From Oxyruncus cristatus (taxonomy: Eukaryota > Chordata > Aves > Passeriformes > Cotingidae): DNA of 64,000 nucleotides. The stretch covers positions 971,667 to 1,035,666 of the forward strand of contig VXAY01006690.1 of NCBI GenBank assembly GCA_013399855.1. The letters are read 5' to 3'. Below are positions 13,336-27,820 of the stretch, one piece after another. The translations under genes and the position numbers were made by a program. The notes under the pieces were generated by a model. It had not been told where the DNA came from, did not search any database, and was given only the letters and a program-made list of their open reading frames with translations. Numbering within the stretch: the first letter of the stretch is position 1; every line of letters starts with the position of its first letter.

Positions 13336-15441
13336 CAGAGATCATGTTTCTGAAGTTCACGTCAGGACAAATGTCCTGGAGTACCTTCAATCCTATGTCC
13401 AAAACCAAGAGCAAATACTTGAAGTGATTGCTGTAATAAAATTATCATTCTATATAATTGGAGTGAATTAAGCGGATTTGAAGCGTATGGATTTCTGATC
13501 ATAGCACTAACATTTAAATGAATAAAGAATAATAAAGACGTAATTCATTTAGTTTGTGTTGTATTTAAACGTTCAAAATTTTATGTGAAGCTATTTACCA
13601 AGGCATAATTGTTTCTAGGTATAATTGCTTCTAATGGGAAATTGTTGTTCTAAAAATGCAAAAGTGATTCTAGGAGGAAGAGTAAATGAGCATCATATAT
13701 TATATTTCATTGTGGGATATATAAATATGAATAGCTGTAGCTTAAGGGAGTTGGAATTTCTTCATTAACAAAAAATCAGAATAATTTAATTTGAATTTCA
13801 AGTATATAACATGTTTAATTTTGCTTAATTAAAAATTTATTTTTCCCCCTCCAAAACCCCTCAGTTTTAGAACTTGACTGACTCTGATTCATAGCTCAAA
13901 AGGATGAAATGAACACTTTCCATAATTGACTTTGTTAGTTGAAACACATCTGATAACCATTTGTTTTGCACAGAACAGTTAAGAAATGTGGTAAGGGAGG
14001 CAGGATGTTTCTAAACAAAGCCTTCTGCGAAAAGTCAAGCAGAATTGGAAATCTTATTTCATGCTTGGTATTAGATAAAACATGATAGATGAATTAAGTG
14101 AAAAATTTTCCTAAACACTGTCAACTTCTCCCTGTTAAAAATGCTATGCCATTTTTCTTGCAGTCTGAAAAAAAATCATTGTAGGGTGCCTTATAAATGA
14201 AAGAAAATGAGCACCTCAGTAAAGCAATATGAAGACAGTTCTGTGTATTCAACTGGAGAAAAGCACCAGAGAGGAAAAGAACTATATGCTGAAAGGCAAT
14301 GTACCTGAGGCAGTGCAGGATGCACATACTCCAGAGATGCTGCTAGAAATATGAGAGGACAGGAGCACTGCTGTTCTGTTCTATGCACTTTACCTAGCCA
14401 AAAAATATCTTATCTCTTCCAACAAAACCAGAATTCAAGTTCTCTGATTTCACTCTTTTGACGTTTTGACTTTCTTCAAAGATTCATGGCAAACACGCAT
14501 TGCTTAAGTATTATTTCCCTATAATTTAAACCGAAAAATTGTAGAACTTAATGAAGTGTATCATTTGAATATTTCACCATTCTAAATATAGGATTTAGTT
14601 GAAATAGCAAACTCATGGAGAACAAGTAAAAATCTGATTCTTGATGGCATAACAAATGTAAAAATTATGAGGAGGTACTCAGCTGTAAATATTAATTTTC
14701 TTTTTTTTTTTTTTTAAACTCTTACAGACATTGAACAATACTTCCTTTCAAAAATTATTTTCTCACAATTCTCCTTTGTTCCTTCCAAGCAGGTTATAAT
14801 CCTAACAAACAAGAATACATACATTTGATCCTAAACGCATTCCCATAAAACTCCTTTTCATTCACCCCAAATCTGGTACAAGCAAGCACAATGAGCCTGT
14901 GAACTTGACTACAATGGTCGGAATATAGTGCACTGTTGTAATTTGATTTATTATTATGAGGCCATAGAATTTGTAGCTCCATTAAAGAAAAATGACAGGA
15001 ATATAAATATTATTTTGCTAATGCAATTACTGAATGAATACAGTAGCTTGCTTACATCAAGTATTTGGTAAAGTCTATGCAAATAAGAACTCCTCTAAAC
15101 CTGAAACTCAGAAAAAACTGTAATCCCTGTCTTCTCTCCCAGTAATTCCTCTGAGACAAACTAATTTTAGAGAAATAGATAAAAATATTTTACATTTTCT
15201 AGTAGGACTCAAAAAACCAGCCCCTTCATTTCTTTTTGTATCTGCTGCAAAATTATTTAATTTCCTTGATATTTAGGACTGAAGTTAAGAAAATTACATG
15301 TATATATGGTTGGTTCACTACTTTAACTCAATTACCCCCGAGAATCAGATAACAGGGCAAATTAAGTGAGGAATTTACAGGTAAAGAAAAAAAAATGACA
15401 TGAAATATGTATGTTTAAATTTAAGATAAAAACACAAATTA

Positions 15442-15576
<135 letters not shown>

Positions 15577-17657
15577 CTACTTTTAACTGAATGTTCTAAA
15601 TTAACTTTATTTGATTCTGTTATAGGGGACCCACTAGTTAGGAAAGGCTGCAAGGAAATTTTAAGCCATTCTTCCTTGAAATTTCTAGTCAAATAACAGT
15701 TTCACATGCTTTTTACAAAAACTTTAATTTGAGACAATCACATGCCTCTGTCTATAATCACATCATGTAAGTGTTTACATCTGTTTTCCTATGTTTTTGC
15801 TTTAAATATAGACTACACAAAAGCCTCTCAGAAACATGAAGTATGAAGCTGAGCATTGCTGTTTTCTTGCTCTGTCATGCAAAGTGGTGAAAAATTCACA
15901 ATATGGTGAAAAGGGAAGAACCAGCAACCACCACTCAGTAACAACACAAAATATCCTTTATGAAGCTAAACCCCACAATGAAAATTTTTGCCAATTTCTA
16001 GTGAAATAAAAAGTTAATGGGACCCCTATCTGGACATACAATGTTATTCTTTAAAATAATAAATACACACATACACTCAAGGGGAATGGTACAAGACAAC
16101 CAGTCACGACAGCTGAAAAAACATAAAACGGATAGAAAATTTTTAAAACACTGCTATGCAGCCATGAAACAAAAATAACCCAACCACAATGACAGAATAC
16201 CCTCAGCTAAATTCGATGAAGGAAATTATAAACTGCTATCAAGAAGTGAGGTACTTCATGTCTCTCTATGAAATATTTTCTTTATTTTCATAATAATTTA
16301 ACTCTAGATTTTAGGTGAGGCACTCTGCAAAGTGACAAGCTAAATATGAATATACACATGTAAATAAATGTAAATATATTTTCCAATAGGTTTTATTAAC
16401 GTGTAATACAACTAAGCTTTTGACTTTCTAAAACTTAATATACTTTTCACAAGTTCTCTCTTTTTTGTCTTTTTTTAAAGCTTAGCCTTTCTAATTCAAA
16501 ATGTAGTAATGGCATTGATGTGCAATTTAGAGTAAATAAAGACTACCAGCAAATTAAAAACTTGTAGGTTTAGCAAAAAATTATTTTAGGGAAGTATATA
16601 TATACAAAAATAAAAAAAATACATTTCTGAACAGACATAAATTACTAAACTTTGAAGGTCCATAGTCTTTCTTGTAGGGAAAACTGGTCTCAGTACATCT
16701 CTTATTCAATGTTATTTATTCTCTATACATTAGGAATAAATTAGTATGACGACAAAAAATATATCTGAAAGATTAATAATGAGCACATAGTTTTGTGTAA
16801 TTCCACATGCCCACAAGGCCCTATGACAAGAATATGTAGGCCGCAAAATAAAGCACTCATGAGTTCAGAAGTAAAAGGTTGGTCATACACTCATAATTCA
16901 GCCCCCATAATATAGACATTATGATACAATTCCTAACTCAATACCCACAAACTACTTCCTTTTCACAATCAGTGGTGTTTTACTGCCATTACTTCAGGCG
17001 TGGCTTCATGTAATTTATCTTTCTTTAAAATCAGCATCATATTTTTCTTAGGTGTTTTTCTGCAACGTTCATCACTACAGCATGCAAAAGATTCACAAAT
17101 ACATAATTTATTTTACAAGAAGAATGAAGATATAGTATTATCCCATTTTACAGAGGAGACATTAAGTCACTATGAGATATAGCAGTTATTAATTTGGGAT
17201 GCCTACAGATAATCTTTTTCTAAGTGTTTATCATTACACAGCTCCATATACACTTTCTAGAGACTTTTGGTGTAAGTAAGAAAGCTCCACATTTCCAAAA
17301 ACCCAGCCTCTGATGCCCAAAATAAGGAACACTTAATCAGAGGTCATCTATGAAAGGTTTAGTTTAAATTATTATCTCACCCTCACACAGATATTCTTTG
17401 GCAGAGGCTCGATCAGAAATTAAACCTCAAGGAAAGCATCTACCCAGATAGCCTTTCTTTTCCTTCATTCACAATTTCAAACTTTGTCACAAAAAATGAG
17501 AGGAGAACTACAGAAATGGGAAGATGTCACCATGGAAAGCAGGTTCATCTTCACAGCACACTTTAGTAATATTTGCAAAAAATGAAATGTGATGGTGTAA
17601 ATAACACGAGCATTATGCACGCAGATAAGTGAGCCGAAATAAAGTTACACAGCTAAA

Positions 17658-17718
17658 CTAGTATCATCTATCATCTAGTATCATCTAGTATTTATCATCC
17701 AGTATCAGATCTAGTATT
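17658..17718. repeat. Degenerate short tandem repeat, CTAGTATCAT-type
   Basis: About five imperfect copies of a 10- to 13-base unit (CTAGTATCATCT, ATCATCTAGTATC, CTAGTATTTATC, CAGTATCAGAT, CTAGTATTG). Confidence 0.7.
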
Positions 17719-17817
17719 GTGTTAGTCAATTTGGCTTAACAGCTACACTAGCAAAAAAACCATTTACCTTATGCAGTTTTAAAATGCATTTTCATAGGTT
17801 TTAAAATGGCATAAAAC

Positions 17818-17953
17818 AGACAAAACCCCCAAACAAACAAACAAAGAACAAACTTACAGAAAAACCAAAATATCCTAAAAACAAACAAGAAAAAAACCAA
17901 ACAATAAACAAACAAAAAACCCAATCAAACAAAAACCAAAACAAAACCAAGGA
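17818..17953. repeat. AAAC-rich simple repeat
   Basis: Irregular AAAC/CAAA low-complexity DNA about 135 bases long. It gives a GUUU-rich stretch in the KCNMA1 transcript. Confidence 0.8.
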
Positions 17954-20239
17954 AATCGCCCCATAAGTATTTCTTCATATGAAAACCAGTCACTCAGGTC
18001 ACAAACAGGTTGCAACATTATTTCCTGCACAAGCTTTTGTCTTTTGAGCCCGCAGAGCACTTACTAGCACTTACAGAGATACCTGTACCAGCCATGCTAA
18101 GGGAGGTGAGACATATGCTCTGCCAGTACTCACACATGAAAACTGGAAATGCCTGTCTTAAACCTGCGAGCCTACATCAGCCAAGACAAGTCTTCTCAAG
18201 AACCAGGAGAGAATCTTTCTGCCAGTAAATTTCCGAAGTCTTTCTGCCAAAACTTTGTGTCATGTCCATAACTGCATCTGTGCTTCAGTCTCCACATTTC
18301 CCTTTCCCTGTCTGCTAGTCCTTAATCTGCCATTATGCTGAGAATTTAGCTGTTAAACTCAAAAGTCTTCTACATGTGCTAATCTCATTTATTTACTATA
18401 TTGCTTCTTCTGTTACTGGTAAAGACTTGTAATATAGTTTGGTTTGACTATTTTTCTTAGGTACAAATGGGTACTGCTCTGTCAGAAAAATAGTTTTTAT
18501 CTCATTTGATTCTTTAATCATGTAACTATCACTGCTTTTCAGTGAAAACAGATGAACACATTTCTTTACATAGACCCAGGTTAGTTTTTTTCCTTAATAC
18601 AATTCTTGGAGATAAACCATATCAAAGAGTAAAAAAATCCTACTCAAAGCTCAACAACCCAAACTCCACAAACTGAGGTAACCATTAGATGTATAAATGT
18701 TCACTCCTCATAACAATTATTAAAATTTGACAAAGTAATAATCAAATTAAGCAGTTCTTTTAAGATGCATGGAATATAATCTTAAATCAGAAGTGGTTTC
18801 ATTTAGGCTGTAAGGTATTTTGAGCACAGTTTTGTATCTCGCGGTTTTCTGAGACACATTACATCAATTCAGATGGGTCAGTGTATAGACTTTATTTTTG
18901 TCAGATCTTATACTTCATTCACATATAATTATTGTCACAAATACAAATAGCCACAAAATATGGATTTGATCACAGTTAATGCAGTATGACCCCAGCAGCA
19001 AAATCTTCCATAGGGAATAAAAATTAATTTGCCCCATCACTGCTATTGGCAGTTACAGCAAAACTTCAGAAGGCTTTGGGTTTATATACGCACTGATATA
19101 TAACCAGATCAAAATCATGAGCAATTTCTACTGAGGCTATATGGATTTATTAAAGATACTGCTTATTAAAGCAGGAACTGAATTATTTCTTATGACACTT
19201 GTAGTGTCATTAGCTAAAGTTATGCTTTGATAAACACTCATTCTAATATGTACAAGGGAAATGTTTTGAATTAAAATACTAGAATATGGAGAAAAAACAG
19301 CACAGAGAAAAACAAAACAGTCTTATTAGTATACCGAGAAAATGCATCCATCAGTTATTTAGAGATGCATGTATTTGTTTAATATGAAAATATGCATATA
19401 CATATTTCCCCATGGTTGAGAAGATAAGTACATGGCAAACTAAACTGGACTTTTAAGAGAGAAAGCTTCAGCTAATGTCTCATTTTTATGTATCTCCAAG
19501 GATGAAAAGTTTTGCAGATAGAGGAAGACGTAGGAAAAGGAGAAAAAAGGACAGCAACTTGTTAGGTTTAATAGTAATATCTATAGTTAATTCATATGCA
19601 ATCTGTGCCACGCATCAGAAAAAGTATTACTGAAAATGAGAATCCTGATTTTTCCAAATACTTGTTTTTATCATAAAATACAATTTAATTTTTGTATCTC
19701 CTAAATCAGTTCATGAAATCAAGCAAGGAAGGCCAAGTACTTTAAAAGCTTCTGAAATCTTGATTAAATTTTATAATTTTATAGCATTTCTAGTTTAGAT
19801 TACCTCAGAAAGTAATCAAGTAATAGCAAGCTCATAAAAACATACAGTCATAATTCTTTAAAGATTCCAATTCCAGAATTACATTCCTCAGGACAAAACT
19901 TTGCCTGGTAGGGCTCACATGATTGCTTGCTCCTTCACACATGAACATTTAGAACACATGGCCATTACAGCCATGTAAATTAAATATTATCTAATGTGTT
20001 TAATAGGAATTTAATGTACTTCACCAACATGAACTTATTTCATCACTTGTTGATAATCCTACAATTTAGAAGGCACCTGTGGAATAGAGTATGCAGTTTG
20101 GAAACCTCTTATCTGCAAAAATTAGTTCATTTGCTAAAGATGATTCACTTCGTAACTAGATGCAAGATTGTGCATCTAAGAGCAATGAAAATGCCACACA
20201 TTGAAAATGTGGAAATCACTGAATGAATTCAGTTCACAG

Positions 20240-20372
20240 AATGAATCACAGAATGGTTTATTTTGGAAGGGATCTTTAAAAATCATCTAGTTCCAACCCT
20301 CACGCTATGGTCAGGGATATTTTTCAGTAGAACAGATTGCTCAAAACCCCATCCAACCTGACACTGAACAAC
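20240..20372 (-). mobile_element. CR1 LINE 3' end fragment
   Basis: Reverse complement of the CR1 tail: begins with TCACAGAATGGTTTATTTTG, then GGAAGGGATC, TCTAGTTCCAACCCT and CCCCATCCAACCTGACA. It is in the same sense as KCNMA1 and truncated after about 130 bases. Confidence 0.85.
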
Positions 20373-21564
20373 TAAAGCTCAGGAAAGAATTAGGAATACT
20401 ATCTATTCAGCTGAAAATGAGTTCCCAGACTGACAGAAATATAAACAGGTGAAACACAAATGGCAATCAGTGCACATCTGAGATGCATAATTAAAAAAAA
20501 AAATGGAAAACGCAAATGTGGTCACAAAAATTCTAGATGAATGTTTATGGTTTTATTTACACAGATTGTTCAATGAAAAGTTAAGACAGGACGTGATGAC
20601 TTTTTCATATGTCAGTGGAGAACAGATATCTGTTCATAACTCACTGTGTGTTAACTGTGATCAACATACTCATTTTTTGGATTGTATCTTTCTGATTTTT
20701 TAAGTATATGTGTTACCTTCAATAAACTACAGATACAAGTAAATATCTGTAGATCTGTTCTCATATATCTGAAATTACCACAGAACATGAGCATTGCTCA
20801 ATACCTTTTCAGTAGGGCATGGATGACTGAAAATAGCCTGACCTAGCTAAAGCATACTTCTTATATACTCCTTTTTAATGCCCCCTTAAAGCACTATAAG
20901 TGAATTAATGTTTTGATTACTAATTGAAGATCTTTCATGTTTTCCTGAACTTACAGATATTTGACCGAGAACTTGACAATTGGAGGTTTGAACTGTAGGG
21001 CAATTTGTGAAATGGCACTTTGGGGTAGGACTAATTCCCTCCACCTATTTATTTTTTACTCATTTTTGATGTTAGGTGATTTTTATTTCTCCTGCTCTCA
21101 AATATAACACATAATAGCATAAAATTATATTTCCTGGCCTGAAATGCGATTAGAAAGTTTGATGGCTGATATCTTTTCATATTATTAGAATATTTAAAAC
21201 ATTACTTCTAATAAATTTTCAGCATACAAAAATTTCAGTAGAATGAAAAATGTTTCCTGTAGTTCCCTACACCAGGAAAGTTCTTGTAACAATTTTCCTT
21301 GTTAGTGCCTCAGTTGTATACTATTTCTCTTTGTTCTTACTTTCAAGGTTACATTTTAGACAGCACTAGACGTGGTATTCCTCTCATCTGTCTTAGAATG
21401 GAAGATGCATTCAAGAATTGTCTCTCTCTTCCTCTGAATCATGGAATAAGTCCAGATAAGTAAAAAGGAGATTAGACATTTAGGCGAGAGGAATCCCATT
21501 ATCAGTGACCAATTGAACAGCTCAGCCCTGCACCAAGGAAACTTCACTTAGTAACACCACTTCT

Positions 21565-21590
21565 TTTTGGTTGGTTGGTTGGTTGGTTTG
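21565..21590. repeat. GGTT simple repeat
   Basis: About five copies of TTGG in a row, ending in GGTTTG. Confidence 0.85.
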
Positions 21591-22059
21591 CTCGATCGGT
21601 TTATTTGTTTGCTTTCAGCTTTATGGCTACCCATGTGACTATCATCCTCCTTTTCTAAAGAAAAAGAAAAGGTTAACTGTTGAATTAAAGGAAATATGGA
21701 CAGCAAAATTTTGACTAAACAAATGACAAAGCTGTAACAACTGTGTTTTAAACCTTGTGGTAGATGTACTGTACCATTCCCCGTGCAACTCAAACAGTAG
21801 CAATATCATCAGGAAGATATAATATTGTTTAAGTACCATGACTACATATCAAAAACAAGACTATGTGGTATTACTGACTATAGCTACCACACTTTTAAAC
21901 AAAACCAGCTACTGTTCTTGATTGTTTCATGCTATGCCCAGATAAAAAGCACCACTATTTCCATAGTGGCCTTTTAAAATGTACCATGTCATTCATCCAA
22001 CTTAGAATTAGTTGGAGATATTTTTTGTTTCAGGGTATGTTTTGAAGTGGAGTGTGAGA

Positions 22060-22098
22060 GTAGGTGCACAAATCCCACAGTGGGAGTTGTGCACATAC
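22060..22098. repeat. Near-perfect 39-base palindrome
   Basis: The arms GTGCACAAATCCCAC (22064-22078) and GTGGGAGTTGTGCAC (22080-22094) are complementary at 14 of 15 positions around one central base (22079). After one mismatch the pairing continues for three more bases. Palindromes this long and this GC-balanced stand out in the surrounding AT-rich intron. Confidence 0.85.
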
Positions 22099-23658
22099 CA
22101 GCTTCACACTGATTGTAACTTGTAAATATTGCTTCCTTCTTCTGGGCTCTGTCATTGACATTAACTCAGATCCATATTGCTCTACACAGCAAAATCCAGT
22201 AAGACACTAAAAAGAATACAAGGCAAAAGACAGTGCACATTACATGCTACAGTGTATCAAAGCTTAATTACTACAAGCATATAAAAGGTTGCTCCCAGGA
22301 GTTAAATTCTTTACAGTAGCACCTGAGTTTATGATCTACAGGATGTGCACGAGGTATTTTACTGGGGCATAATCCAAACTAGTTCAATAGTAATGGTGAA
22401 TTCAATACACTTGGAAACAATTAAGTTATTCCTTCTGATTCCAGAAGTGATTGGTTATCAGTACAATGAAGCATAACAAAATACTTTATTCTGGGAGCAA
22501 GCAACTTCACTTGGTACAACACTTCTCCATATTGCTCATCATGCCAGCTTTAACATGCCTTCACCACAAGAAAATATATACTTAAAAGCAAGAAGCAAAG
22601 TAGAGGTGCAACAGCTGCAGATCCTTGAAGATGCTAAGTGTTGCAGTAACTTCTCTGCATTTGGATCATATCAATGCCAAACTGACAGGAAGCCACCTCT
22701 CTTATCACACATCTACTCAGAAACCATAGGAGAATAAGACTAGAACTTAAATACATATAACACAACATATGCAACAGAACAGACATAGAAAGTAAAGTTT
22801 AGAGAGAATGATGAAGAAGGAAATTGAAATGTCTGGACAATGAGAACAGGTCTCCAAAGACCACCACTAACAGTCAGACAGAATGCTATAAGCAATTAGG
22901 AAAAAAAGCTGTGAGGGGGAAGAGAGATGAGGAGAGACAGGGAAGACATATGGAAGAGCATGCCCTATTTGCTTCATCCAAAGCAGTAGCAGTATGATAG
23001 AATGTAGACTAGAGAGGAGCTCAGAGCATGGTATACCAAAAGAAAATGAAAAACATGCCATCTCGAAAAAAAAACCAACTCAAAGCTGAGAAACAAATAC
23101 ATTCAGTAGCATCTTCGTAAATGAATTTAATAAATGTCATTAAAATGAATGTGAAATATAATACAAACTATCCACGGCACTTCCACTGGAACAGTACAAC
23201 AGTTTTAATGAGTACTGTATTATGAATAATTGGACTCAAAACAGGACCAGCAATGCACAGAATCAGTTATTTGGTTGTTGTTAATGGAATATGAGACTGC
23301 AAGAGAACATGAACTACTGTATTGTAAGACATGTTTTGAAGGGAGACTGGGGAAAGAAGGACATCAATGAAGATGTGAATATGAAGACAATATGGCAGCA
23401 CATGGGCTGGTAAAGACGAAATATACATCGTCACAGTACAGTACAAATGAAAAAAGAGGACAGGAGATGTTAACAGTAAAGTCTGCTTTTCAAATGCAAC
23501 ATTCTGATACACCAATGACTCCAAAAGGGGGGAATAAAAGCCTAAAAAACTTATACTGTTTAATTTTATACTTCCTGCAAAGAAGTTAGTGCGTGAGTCA
23601 CAAGAAACAATGGAGAGACAAAATGCTATTCTCTCTCCTCTTTGAGACTGGGGGCTCA

Positions 23659-23740
23659 TATATAAGTATACACACAGATATATATATACACACACACATA
23701 GACAGATGAATATATGTATGTATATATGTGTGTGCATATA
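23659..23740. repeat. TA/CA microsatellite
   Basis: Alternating purine-pyrimidine tract: TATAAGTATACACACAGATA, TATATATACACACACACATA and TATGTATGTATATATGTGTG blocks. Confidence 0.9.
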
Positions 23741-24301
23741 CAGAGAAAGATAGACAAAGATGTTATCTTCCTGTGTTCTTGGCAAGGAATTAGTCCTGAA
23801 GTTAGAAGGAGTGAAGGTAGGATTGAGGTTGGAAGGAAAGGTAACGAAGAGGGCATACCGCTTTCGGCTTCTGCAAACGACAAGAAAAAAATTGCAAATC
23901 AAACACTTTGATAAGAAATCAACTGACACCAAAGCAAAAGCAAAAAAACCCTTTATTTAAAAGTCTTCAAGGCTTAAAGGTTTTTCTGCTGAGAATGAGA
24001 ACAAATATATGGACAGACAAGAGAAAATTTTACAAGAGGAGTATAAATGGGTTGCAGAAGGGAAGAATCCATGTTAGGCTTTCCTTCTTGCTTACTCATG
24101 TGGAAAAAATACAGGGGAAAAAGGAAGGTAGAAATATCTCTAAAAGGGATTTCAGATAAGGAGTTCGAATGTCTGCATTTTGAACTGTTATTTTTTGCTA
24201 TATATTCAACTTAGGGACATTTTCAGGTTCATGTTCTCCATGTTCCCTTTGCATTTTGCTATAAAATAACCAAAACAGCTCTCTAAATGAGAGACAAAAA
24301 G

Positions 24302-24367
24302 AAAGACAAATTTCTTAATTTGTCTTTTTTTTCCAATGTCTTTCTTAATGTCTTAAGAAAGACAAAT
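24302..24367. repeat. Cluster of complementary repeats able to form two adjacent hairpins
   Basis: AAAGACAAAT (24302-24311) pairs with ATTTGTCTTT (24318-24327) across six bases. TGTCTTTCTTAA (24337-24348) pairs perfectly with TTAAGAAAGACA (24353-24364) across four bases. The AAAGACAAAT word recurs directly at 24358-24367, so alternative pairings exist. Confidence 0.85.
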
Positions 24368-27300
24368 TTTAAGCTAAAATATTTGGCTTTTATCAGGGGC
24401 ACAAAAATTTATTTAAGTGCTTCCTGTTCTTAATAATGCATTATAACATTCCTGGATACTAATTAGAGATGAAGGAATGGCTAAGTCATACTGTGACCTA
24501 GAACTACTAAAGTGCAGACCTTAGTAGCTTGTCAGAAACCCTCTAAATCGATTTTTGTAAACTCAGAGGCTTCTTTGATAGCTGAGGAGTAGGTTCAACA
24601 TTATTAAATATATAAAAGGAAAAGTTAAAAAAATGATTTGCATTTATCATATCCATATAATCTATATTTAGGCTTGAATATCTGCTTTTAAGCAATCCTG
24701 TAAAATCATAAATTGTTTATAATTAACTACCTAATATTAACAAAACTTGCTGTCAAGGTGTGCTTACTGTTTTGTGTAGCTTTATTAGTAGCCAGGAAAA
24801 CAAGAAGAAAAAAATCCATCTGCAAGCAGGAAGCTCAGCTACTGTTAACTTGTACAGCAATATTAGCTTGGATAGAGTTGTGATAAATTATAAATTCTAT
24901 TGATCTCAAATTCCCTATTGTGTACTTAACAGAATTTGACTGTAAATCAGAAAGCTTTAGAAAACTAACATTTAGGTGACTGCCTGGGGAAAAAAAAAAG
25001 TACATAGGTAAATCAGTATTTATACCATACTGTATTTAATAAAGATATTAACAAAGTCAAATAAAAGTATGCACTGAATGGGATGGGACTATGCATCTTT
25101 AACACTGAGTTGAAAATTTACAAAGAGTATTAAGAAATTTAGAATGACCTCACATTACCACTTCTGAATCCACTTTACACTGCTTCAGCTCTGAGTGCAA
25201 AGTGATGATGGCAGATGAAACTAATCTTAAAAGGAACCTCTCTGTGTTAAGCAAAAAAAATCAGACACATAATTTACTGATAAAGATAATTTTTTTGACT
25301 AATAAAAAAAATTAAACTCTCGTGAGTAAAAGCTTCTCATCCTTTAAGCACAAAGAATGCTTTGAAAATCTCCTTTACTCCTGAAAATACTATTCCTAGA
25401 CCTGTCTCCGTTATGGCAGAAAATATTACCTCTTAAGAAATGGGTGCCACCTAGATGACATTCTAAACTTTTAGTTACATTTAACATTGTTCCTCTGAAT
25501 TGTAAACTATATAAAAAACCCTCTCAATAGTTTTACTAAATACAGATACTAACTACAGTTATAAATTCAGCACATATCTACTGTTGGTCACTCTCATAAA
25601 GACTGAAAGTTTAAAAGGCCATCCATAATTAGTTCCCATTTCATTTTTATGAAGAACTTTAGATATGAGCAGAATAAAATATTTTCAATGTCAACATCAA
25701 CAAATATAATTGGAAAATGACAAATTTATCTTCAAAAAGAGCTTGAACTTCTAAACCATGTTATTCTAACTTTTATCTTAATTCCCCATCTTCTCATTTA
25801 ATAAGAGTGCAAGGAAATATAAGTATTCCTAGGGTGAGAAACTTAAGTTTTGCTCCATTACCTTTCTGGTTAGACTAAAAGGCTCTAGATCAGAAAACCA
25901 CAAATATGTAGTTAACATATTTGGGCTGAAGAGCACAGGGACAAGTAGAACAGTAAAGATATGCTGCAGGTAGCTCTGTGATTCACCAAATAGTGACTAT
26001 GAAATTATCATCGGTAAATAAAATCAGCAGATATTACTGTGGATCAGGGTTACGAGAAAATGTGAATATCTATCTTATATGTCCTCTTCTTGTTACATAC
26101 ATATTCACAAAATCAAGCTGTTAATATCCCTTTGTTACTATTGTTTCCTGCAATTTTAGGCTCTCTTTTTCTACTAAATTAATTAATTGCAAACTGTTAC
26201 CTGTGTGGCTTTAAGTAAGAAGGAATAGAGGTTTGTATCACATTGTGTTACTTTTTGTGGGATCCTCTGCATCACCTTGTGATTAAGAACTCAATCCAAC
26301 TCCCACTGAAGTTAGTGCAAAGAATGATATAGAAGCCAAGAACTATCTGTTATTATTGAAAGAGACTGTAATATTAGCACTTGTGTAAGTAAATAAAAAC
26401 GGAAGTAAGATAACCTAAATTTGGGCAATAATTTTTAGGAGAAAAACAGAATCAATTTTTTTTTTTTTAAATATTGGAAAAACAAGACCTGATAAATAGT
26501 TCCACGGCTATTACTGTCAATTTTTCCTTTTTCTAGAGACAAAAGAAGAGATCGTTTGCTTTACATTGGCTAATGTAGAATGAGATCATTCAATGGAAAA
26601 GTATTTTAAGAGCCCACAGGAGCTGAAAACATTTAAAAAAATAGGATATTTAAAAGAAAAAAGCATTTCTTAATCAGCATATTGTGAACAGAAAAGCATA
26701 GTCTGAACAAAAATAATATCAAGTAGCACATACACCACTTCACATTTCACTTTATAACATAGGAAAGAATCAAGCAAAATCAACCATCGGGCATGGAAAT
26801 ACTCTTCTAAACAGTTGTAACATTGCATTTTCCATGTCAAATGCCCAACACAGCTTTTCAAACATATTTTTAATAAGGAAAAATTATGACATTTAGGAAT
26901 AAACATTAAAATAAACTTGGAAAACCTCAGAAATTGTGGCATGAGTTCAAGTGACAGAATCGGTTCTCCTGTGAGGAGAAACAATTGCCCTGAAAAGATC
27001 CTTTTGGCCACTAAAAGGTAATTAGAGGCCAAAAATAAAATGAACTAATATGTATCATTCCAGGTTTACTGCAGCAGTACACAATACAACTTTTGAAAGA
27101 GGAAAATCAAATTCATCCTGAGTCAGTATTATTTTTATTAAATGTTCCTCTACATGTTGTAGACAACATTTATAAAATTTTTGTTATGCAAAAATGAGAA
27201 TTGTTTACAGCACTGACAGACTAGTTGATGGAAGTTTGATTCCAATGTTCAATCAGATTTTTATGAACTTTTGTATGAAAAAAAAGCAAGAAACACTTCT

Positions 27301-27820
27301 TTTCCCACCTGTGAATCTGTACTAACAACAATGATTTTTTTTTTTTGCTTTCTGGGTGAGGAAAGTAGCCAGCCAGTTGGTAATTTCAAGGCTAAATTTG
27401 TATTTTGAGAATACACATAGCCATAATGAATTTTGATATCGCATCTGTTTTCCACTTATCCATTTTCAGTAAAGAAATTGCACCTCTGGTTAAAAGTGAT
27501 ACATCATCAACAAAAAAATTGTTCCCTTTTCCATAAGTAAAAATTAACTGCACTTCTGAGATGGGACCTATGTATTACTGTCTCTTCACCTTCTACTAAA
27601 TGTTCTAACTTGGATTAATTTTAGGGAGGAAAAAGGCAGAAATAAGCACCTTTCAGTGCCATGTGAAATGCTGCAATGTGATGGCATGCTAATTATATTC
27701 TAAAATGTTTCGAAGAATAGCTATGTTCATTCTGAAAGGAAAAAAAAAAAAAAAGAAAAAGCAGGCAAAATTCTTGGCAGTGCATTCCAGAACTTCAAAA
27801 GTTGGAGGTATTGGACGTAC

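Noticed and set aside
17818..17953. AAAC-rich tract as a possible repeat array of a defence system
   Set aside because: Irregular simple repeat in a vertebrate intron, with no uniform repeats or spacers; no CRISPR-like structure anywhere in the window.
23267..23932. 221-codon open frame on the minus strand, the longest in the window
   Set aside because: It runs through the TA/CA microsatellite (Tyr/Ile/Val/Cys-rich YIYIC-type repeats) and has no domain; a low-complexity artefact.
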